Shown in pieces: positions 43,748 to 48,421 of a stretch of DNA of 48,421 nt. Under the pieces are notes generated by a model. It was not told where the DNA came from and ran no database searches. It worked only from the letters and a program-made list of their open reading frames with translations. The first letter of the stretch is position 1, and each line of letters begins with the position of its first letter. The position numbers were made by a program, and so were the translations under genes. This stretch comes from Chloroflexota bacterium (GTDB lineage: Bacteria > Chloroflexota > Dehalococcoidia > Lucifugimonadales > Lucifugimonadaceae): positions 1-48,421 of the forward strand of contig JABMNN010000031.1 of assembly GCA_013204545.1 (NCBI GenBank), read 5' to 3'.

Positions 43748-45034
43748 ATGAAAGTTCGAATTGAAACTCACGGATGCAAGCTAAACACCGCCGATAGCCA
43801 ACGGTTGGCTAATGAATTTGCCCGATCAGGCTTCGTAATCGCCAGTGCCGACGAGATTCCGGACGTATTCATCCTGAACTCCTGCACGGTTACCCATGGT
43901 GCCGACAAGAAGGCGCGTCAAGCTCTGAGCAAAGCAAAAAAGCGCTTTCCAGAGGCTATCGTGGTAGCGGCTGGCTGTTATGCCGAAAACGGAACAGCCG
44001 ATCTTGAGGAATTGGTTGCGACGGACTTGGTCATTCCTAACACACGCAAGTCTGAGATTGTTTCGATCATTAGTGCTCGCGCTGGTCTCGAATTGCACGA
44101 AACCTCTATCGACTTTGCTGAAGTTGGGCAGTTACTTGGACGAACGCGCGGTGCAGTAAAAATTCAAGAAGGCTGCAACCAAGTCTGCGCCTACTGCATC
44201 GTTCCCAAGGTTCGTGGTCGAGAGCGGAGTATTCCTAAGTCCGAAATCGTCCGAGATGTTCAGACACTGTCTTCAGCAGGGTGTCCTGAAGTGGTTTTAA
44301 CTGGGACACAGCTTGGATCGTATGGGTTCGACCTTGATGGTACTGGACTTGTCGACATGATTCGAACAGTTCTTGAAGAGACAGATATAAGACGACTACG
44401 GGTCTCATCGCTTCAGCCAGCGGAATTCTCCAATGAACTGTTAGATCTTTGGAACGGAGTCGGCAAAGATCGACTCTGCCCGCATTTCCATATACCTCTT
44501 CAAAGCGGCAGTGATCGCATTCTTGAACGCATGAGACGCCGATATACCGGCGAAGGATACCTTCAGGCTGTGATCGCTGCGAAACAAGCAGTTGACGGTT
44601 GTTCAGTGACAACTGACGTGATTTCTGGGTTCCCTGGTGAATCAGAAGAAGACCACCGACGCACGATGGATGTGCTCACTTCTGCCGAACTGGCGGATGC
44701 ACATATATTTCCATATTCAATCCGCCCGGGAACTAGTGCTGCGCTCTTTGATGATCAGGTAAAAGTTCGAACCCGTACTTACCGCGCCGAAGAACTTCGT
44801 GAAATTACCGATGCGATGGCTCTGCGCCATCGTTTGTCATTTCTCGGTAAAGTCCGATCCGTCTTATGGGAAGGGGTACGCGGAACCAGCGGCCTGACAG
44901 ACAACTACATGCGCGTGAGGCTTGAACCTGGAAAGTTGACTACGATCGCTAGAGATAACCGTAGAGGGCTTATTGAAGACGTTAAAATCAACCGGATCGA
45001 AGGATTGAAATTGATCGGAACCCCAGCCGTTTGA
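43748..45034 (+). CDS. mtaB: tRNA t6A methylthiotransferase MtaB
   Basis: A 428-residue radical SAM methylthiotransferase. The N-terminal domain has three cluster Cys (THGCKLN, NSCTVTHGADKKARQ, AAGCYAENG), the radical SAM motif CNQVCAYCIVPKVRGRERS, PLQSGSDRILERMRRRYT, VTTDVISGFPGESEEDH and the TRAM-like end. THGCKLN and the short spacing are MtaB-type rather than MiaB-type (which has GCQMN). It adds a methylthio group to t6A37 of tRNA. It diverges from fabF. Confidence 0.94.
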   Translation: MKVRIETHGCKLNTADSQRLANEFARSGFVIASADEIPDVFILNSCTVTHGADKKARQALSKAKKRFPEAIVVAAGCYAENGTADLEELVATDLVIPNTRKSEIVSIISARAGLELHETSIDFAEVGQLLGRTRGAVKIQEGCNQVCAYCIVPKVRGRERSIPKSEIVRDVQTLSSAGCPEVVLTGTQLGSYGFDLDGTGLVDMIRTVLEETDIRRLRVSSLQPAEFSNELLDLWNGVGKDRLCPHFHIPLQSGSDRILERMRRRYTGEGYLQAVIAAKQAVDGCSVTTDVISGFPGESEEDHRRTMDVLTSAELADAHIFPYSIRPGTSAALFDDQVKVRTRTYRAEELREITDAMALRHRLSFLGKVRSVLWEGVRGTSGLTDNYMRVRLEPGKLTTIARDNRRGLIEDVKINRIEGLKLIGTPAV

Positions 45035-45071
45035 GAGGATATGTGGTTCGTGACGAAACTTATTGGTTAAA

Positions 45072-45105
45072 CAAAAGAGCCACCCTCGGGCGATCGGATG
45101 GCTCT
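45072..45105 (-). terminator. Rho-independent terminator for the MBL-fold gene
   Basis: On the minus strand AGAGCCATCC pairs with GGGTGGCTCT (one G-T) around a 10-nt loop, followed by TTTTGTTT. It lies just past the stop of the gene at 45145 and may also serve mtaB in the other direction. Confidence 0.8.
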
Positions 45106-45144
45106 ATGGAGAAAAGCTAGCTAACTAACTAATTTGAGGGCAGT

Positions 45145-45993
45145 TTAGAGGTCCACTGCTCGAAGTTCGATATTACCGTGGCGACGTTGCAGATATCCGG
45201 CTCTCTCGTGGTATCCGTGAGCGAATACCATCAGCCAGCCTTCCTTCTCGCAACGATCCAGAAGTTCCTTTTTCATCGCAAGCGACTGATCTGGGTATCG
45301 ATCATATGCCGTGATGTAGGGGAGGGGAATGTGGTTAGGAGTTGGGATCAGGTTAGCGAGGTAGATGATTCGTTCGCTGCCGGTGTTTACGAGAACGACC
45401 TGGTGACCAGCCGAATAACCGTTGGTGACTATCGTGTGAACACCTGGTGCTACTTCAGTGTCGCCATCAAGCAGTACGATCATCCCTTTTTCGTCAAGCA
45501 CCTTGAGGTGCTCAACACCAGTTCCGTATACGGGAACTGAACGCTCGTTCGGTGAGAATGCTTCTTCCCATGCACTGCGCTGTACCAAGTACTTTGCCTT
45601 TGGGAACGTTGGAATGATTGTTCCTTCGCGATCGAGTCGTGTAGCGCCACCACTGTGAGAGAAAGCTAAATGAGTGAGAATCACGAAATCGATGTCACGC
45701 GCACTGACGCCTTGGTGACGAAGATTACGCAGAAGCTTCGATGAAGAATGACCGTACACCTCTCGGGTGATTTCAGGCTCTTTGCTACCAATTCCAGCAT
45801 CTACAAGGATGTTTGAGTTAGCGGTTTTGATCAATAGAGAGTTGAGGCCGAGACGCACACGGTTTTTCCGGTCTGGCTTGGCACTCTGTTCCCATAGGAT
45901 CTTTGGGACCGGGCCAAACATAGGCCCGCCGTCTAAAAGGAAAGTTCCATCGCTGACGAGCTTAACGGCCACATTACTGCTGTTCATACTCAT
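45145..45993 (-). CDS. MBL-fold protein with altered metal site
   Basis: A 282-residue metallo-beta-lactamase-fold protein (GGAGG ribosome-binding site before ATG 45993). The fold is clear: LNSLLIKTANSNILVDAGIG, IDFVILTHLAFSHSGGATRL, VHTIVTNGYSAGHQVVL and IIYLANLIPTPNH. The usual zinc motif H-x-H-x-D-H reads H108-L-A-F-S-H113, so the second His and the Asp are replaced by Ala and Ser. The following His is replaced by Tyr (193) and the bridging Asp by Asn (214). It may be inactive, bind metal differently, or act non-catalytically. Overall resemblance is to quorum-quenching-type MBL hydrolases. Confidence 0.8.
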   Translation of the reverse strand: MSMNSSNVAVKLVSDGTFLLDGGPMFGPVPKILWEQSAKPDRKNRVRLGLNSLLIKTANSNILVDAGIGSKEPEITREVYGHSSSKLLRNLRHQGVSARDIDFVILTHLAFSHSGGATRLDREGTIIPTFPKAKYLVQRSAWEEAFSPNERSVPVYGTGVEHLKVLDEKGMIVLLDGDTEVAPGVHTIVTNGYSAGHQVVLVNTGSERIIYLANLIPTPNHIPLPYITAYDRYPDQSLAMKKELLDRCEKEGWLMVFAHGYHERAGYLQRRHGNIELRAVDL

Positions 45994-46214
45994 TCTGACG
46001 CCTCCAAGACCATATCCGGTCTTAATTCAAATCTATGCATGAGCGGACACTCATTGCGTTTTGGCGCCGTTGGCCCGGTTGTCCAGGCCACGGCTATGTA
46101 ATTGGGATTCTTGAAATCCCTGCAACTGCGAGAGCGGTGTAGGCCATCGAGCTGTTCGACACACGGAACCGTATTGGTCTTCTGGTTGTTCATACAAGGT
46201 ACGTCCGTACTCAT
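45990..46214 (-). CDS. Doubtful small Cys-rich frame upstream of the MBL gene
   Basis: 74 codons on the minus strand, ending in an ATGA overlap with the MBL start. Three to four Cys and no recognisable domain; the upstream AGG site is distant. It may be chance, but the overlap is the layout of translational coupling, so it is listed with low confidence. Confidence 0.22.
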   Translation of the reverse strand: MSTDVPCMNNQKTNTVPCVEQLDGLHRSRSCRDFKNPNYIAVAWTTGPTAPKRNECPLMHRFELRPDMVLEASE

Positions 46215-46531
46215 TTATTGTTGATTACCTAATTATTGTTTCGAACAAGTTCAAAACTATGTACAAAATGCGAGTTCAAATGAGTGTCAGCACTTACGCG
46301 GAATTACGCGCGGTTCGGCCGCGGTGTCACCGGAGCTGGTGCAGGTGAAATACAATTTCCGAACGGGTTCGAGCCATCATCGTGCACTGTCTGTGTATTA
46401 GCGATGCCGGAAGTGCGTGCACTCATTTGTAGTTCAGAAATAATCGAAACTTGTCGATCTGTGTCGTCGGTATGGCGGCGAAGGATTGACTACCAAAAAG
46501 CCACTATATTGAAATTCGGGAGTTAGTTCAG
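46215..46531. other. Intergenic region before pepA
   Basis: Holds CCTAATTATTGTTTCGAACAAGTTC at 46228-46252, with the palindrome GAACAAGTTC at 46243-46252, matching the 6410-6465 cluster. An 80-codon frame that starts with GTG (46284-46526) has no domain and is not believed. No gene is seen otherwise. Confidence 0.5.
46243..46252. promoter_or_regulatory. GAAC-N2-GTTC palindrome, second copy
   Basis: GAACAAGTTC, preceded by CCTAATTATTGTTTC, repeats the motif and flank found at 6410-6465. It lies between the divergent MBL-fold and pepA genes. A binding site for a shared regulator is suggested. Confidence 0.35.
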
Positions 46532-48055
46532 TTGGAAATTGAAGTCGTTCAAAGCGGTGTGACCGAGATCGAAGTCGATGTAATGGTGGTGAATCTGTTC
46601 GAAGGAGCGACAGCTCCGAGCGGGGCGACGGGTGATGTTGACTCAGCGATCGGAGGAGTGATCTCTGAATTGATTGCGGCTGGTGAAATTACAGGGGCTG
46701 AAAGCGAATTGACGCTAATCCACACACCAAAGTCAGCATATCCGTTGTTCAAACCAACACGCGTTCTGGTCGCTGGATTGGGATTGAGTGAGTCGTTCGA
46801 TTACGATGCCATACGCCGAGTGTCAGCATCGGTCATTCGAAAATTACGCACTTCACGTGTGAGGCATGTCGCTACGGTCGTTCATGGCAACTGCACTGGA
46901 GGCTTAGACACAGCTGCAAGCGCACAGGCAGTGGTTGAAGGAGCATTGCTAGGTAGTTACCGATTCCTCAAGTACAGAACGACAGATAAATACCGAACAC
47001 CAGATGTGTCAAAACTCACCGTTGTCGAAGGCGACTCCTTAAAACTACCGGCAATCAAACTTGGGGTTGAGAAGGCAATCGTCTATTCAGGAGCAGAAAT
47101 TCTTGCCCGCGATTTAGTGAATGAGCCAGCCAACAAGCTTTCTCCTAGCGATCTGGCGGACACGGCGAAAAGAGTAGCGTCCGAAAATGGTCTCGCATGC
47201 ATCGTGCTCGAAGAGGTTGATGTGATCAAACTTGGTATGGGTGCCTACGTCGGAGTTTCGCAAGGTGGGCCACGCCCTCTCAAGTTCATTCACATCACAT
47301 ATGAAGGAGATCCAGCCAGTTCTGAGAATAATCTCTGGTTGATTGGAAAGGGAATAACTTTTGATAGTGGTGGAATTTCAATTAAGCCAGGCCCAGGAAT
47401 GGGCAAAATGAAGGGTGATATGGGTGGAGGGGCAGCGGTTATTGCGGCGATTCAGGCGATTGCCAAGCTGAAACCGAAAATCAATGTGCATGCTGTTTGT
47501 GCTGCGACCGACAATATGCCGGGCGGGTCGGCACAGCGACCAGGTGATGTCGTCACGGCCATGAATGGCATGACCATCGAAATAGACAATACAGATGCCG
47601 AAGGTCGATTGACTCTCGCTGATGCCATTGGGTACGCACGATCCAAGAACGCTGCCCGAATCGTCGACGTTGCCACTCTGACTGGTGCTGCGCGAGTTGC
47701 CTTAGGTGACGGTGTGAGTCCAATATTCGGAAATGATGACGAGTTGGTAGATGCCGTACTGGAAACTAGTAAAACGGTCGGCGAATCGATGTGGAGATTA
47801 CCTCTGGATTCAGTCACCAAGCGTCAGAACTCATCTCCGATCGCTGATCTGAAGAATACCGGCGGACGTGGAGGAGGTTCGACCACTGCTGCTCACTTCA
47901 TTTCAGACTTCGCTGGCGAAACTCCGTGGGTTCACATTGATATAGCCGCGACCTCGATGCTGGACATCACGAGGGGTTGGATGCCCGCTGGAGCAACGGG
48001 GGTTCCTACTCGATCTTTGATCGAGCTAGCGATGAGTATCGGTAAGTTATCGTGA
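46532..48055 (+). CDS. pepA: Leucyl aminopeptidase (M17 family)
   Basis: 507 residues, start TTG 46532 with GGAG upstream. The N-terminal domain (1-165) is divergent, as usual. The catalytic domain has LVNEPANKLSPSDLA, GKGITFDSGGISIKPGPGMGKMKGDMGGGAAV with metal and catalytic Lys/Asp, and NTDAEGRLTLADAIGYA with the signature Asp-Glu-Arg. It forms a hexameric di-metal peptidase that removes N-terminal residues from peptides. Two tRNA genes follow. Confidence 0.95.
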   Translation: MEIEVVQSGVTEIEVDVMVVNLFEGATAPSGATGDVDSAIGGVISELIAAGEITGAESELTLIHTPKSAYPLFKPTRVLVAGLGLSESFDYDAIRRVSASVIRKLRTSRVRHVATVVHGNCTGGLDTAASAQAVVEGALLGSYRFLKYRTTDKYRTPDVSKLTVVEGDSLKLPAIKLGVEKAIVYSGAEILARDLVNEPANKLSPSDLADTAKRVASENGLACIVLEEVDVIKLGMGAYVGVSQGGPRPLKFIHITYEGDPASSENNLWLIGKGITFDSGGISIKPGPGMGKMKGDMGGGAAVIAAIQAIAKLKPKINVHAVCAATDNMPGGSAQRPGDVVTAMNGMTIEIDNTDAEGRLTLADAIGYARSKNAARIVDVATLTGAARVALGDGVSPIFGNDDELVDAVLETSKTVGESMWRLPLDSVTKRQNSSPIADLKNTGGRGGGSTTAAHFISDFAGETPWVHIDIAATSMLDITRGWMPAGATGVPTRSLIELAMSIGKLS

Positions 48056-48157
48056 ACGCATATGGCAAATATAAACGCTAAATATATGACATGCATTTGT
48101 CGACGATAATGTACACCGCTTTCTGGAATTCGACATTGAAATTCGGGCTGATTCAAA

Positions 48158-48186
48158 TTGACCACGTGTCGCGCTGATGCTAGCGT
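48158..48186 (+). promoter_or_regulatory. Candidate promoter of tRNA-His
   Basis: TTGACC (48158-48163) and the weak TAGCGT (48181-48186) are 17 bp apart, 11 bp before the tRNA-His. The -35 hexamer is the same as that before dnaN. Confidence 0.35.
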
Positions 48187-48197
48187 TTATGTTCTGT

Positions 48198-48273
48198 GGT
48201 GGGCGTAGTGTAATGGTTAACACGCTAGGTTGTGGCCCTGGAGGCGAGGGTTCAATTCCCTCCGCTCACCCCA
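48198..48273 (+). tRNA. tRNA-His (GTG)
   Basis: The acceptor GTGGGCG (48199-48205) pairs with CGCTCAC (48263-48269) with one G-T. A G at position -1 (48198) faces C73 (48270), the hallmark of tRNA-His, and CCA is encoded at 48271-48273. The anticodon loop TTGTGGC gives anticodon GTG. The T-arm has the canonical GTTCAATTC. Confidence 0.97.
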
Positions 48274-48333
48274 TATCTTCAGTTCATTTAGACTTGAACT
48301 GGTAACGGGCTTCGTTATGCGAGGCCGATTCTT

Positions 48334-48409
48334 GCGCCCGTAGCTCAGTGGATAGAGCATCTGGCTTCGAACCAGAGGGCCGGGGGTTCAATTCCCTCCG
48401 GGCGTACCA
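48334..48409 (+). tRNA. tRNA-Arg (TCG)
   Basis: The acceptor GCGCCCG (48334-48340) pairs with CGGGCGT (48399-48405) with a terminal G-T. The anticodon loop CTTCGAA gives anticodon TCG on a TCTGG/CCAGA stem. The D-arm starts TAGCTCAGTGG and the T-loop reads TTCAATT. CCA is encoded at 48407-48409. Confidence 0.97.
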
Positions 48410-48421
48410 TCTCAATTCGTA

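Noticed and set aside
46284-46526. 80-codon frame just before pepA
   Set aside because: GTG start, no ribosome-binding site, no domain and odd composition. The 5-bp gap to pepA is probably chance.

Overview
The window looks like a stretch of chromosome from a marine, SAR202-like member of the Chloroflexota (Dehalococcoidia side). This is an inference from gene content, not from a marker phylogeny. The window holds four enolase-superfamily (mandelate racemase/muconate lactonizing type) genes, an RraA-like and a dihydrodipicolinate-synthase-like gene, a MaoC hydratase next to a CitE-like lyase, a large soluble-type formate dehydrogenase, and many lipoproteins with short Cys lipoboxes. Base composition looks balanced, start codons include many TTG/GTG, and ribosome-binding sites are often weak. 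No rRNA or CRISPR array is visible. No intact transposase was seen.

Layout. 1-1321: MaoC-like hydratase (cut by the window edge) and HpcH/CitE-like lyase. 1444-2391: a degenerate 2-hydroxyacid dehydrogenase. 2394-5141: a formate dehydrogenase alpha subunit interrupted by one in-frame TGA exactly at the Sec/Cys position, read here as selenocysteine. 5246-7502: DedA protein, a 0.8 kb gene-poor gap, a small HTH protein and a monohaem cytochrome c lipoprotein. 7607-9715: larB and dnaN. 9716-11812: a decayed patch with a multiply broken MFS gene, the 3' half of a tRNA-Lys, and a second copy of the last 26 bases of dnaN. 11813-15009: TrkH/KtrB potassium transporter, a small membrane protein and a thioredoxin-like lipoprotein. 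15232-18384: DHDPS-like (with an internal TGA), RraA-like and enolase-superfamily genes in one direction. 18540-20213: a lipoprotein with a collagen stalk and seven Cys-paired repeats. 20264-30016: mostly minus-strand metabolism (MetH-N/MetF fusion, broken phzF, enolase paralogue plus MFS exporter, TlpA, SDR, TfoX-N, two further enolase paralogues, one broken by a 13-bp duplication). 30137-32476: NfeD protease and stomatin pair. 32477-33567: a relic-rich gap. 33568 onward: winged-helix protein, an MDR protein, uvrC, a small tail-anchored protein, a cytidylate-kinase-like protein, xerC/D, lgt, recJ, fabF, mtaB, a degenerate metallo-beta-lactamase-fold protein, pepA, tRNA-His and tRNA-Arg.

How the genes work together. 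The accessory part (about 15-30 kb) reads as oxidation of sugar acids and other hydroxy acids: enolase-type dehydratases, RraA/DHDPS-like aldolases, an SDR and a transporter. Formate dehydrogenase and cytochrome c serve redox metabolism. The right-hand third is mostly housekeeping: DNA repair (uvrC, recJ), lipoprotein maturation (lgt), fatty-acid synthesis (fabF), tRNA modification (mtaB) and peptide turnover (pepA).

Most notable observations: the likely selenoprotein FdhA with a SECIS-like hairpin; the dnaN 3'-end duplication flanking a decayed segment with a tRNA relic; the collagen-stalk lipoprotein with seven CX4C repeats; several otherwise complete genes each carrying a single recent lesion; and enzyme-fold proteins that lack the canonical catalytic residues.
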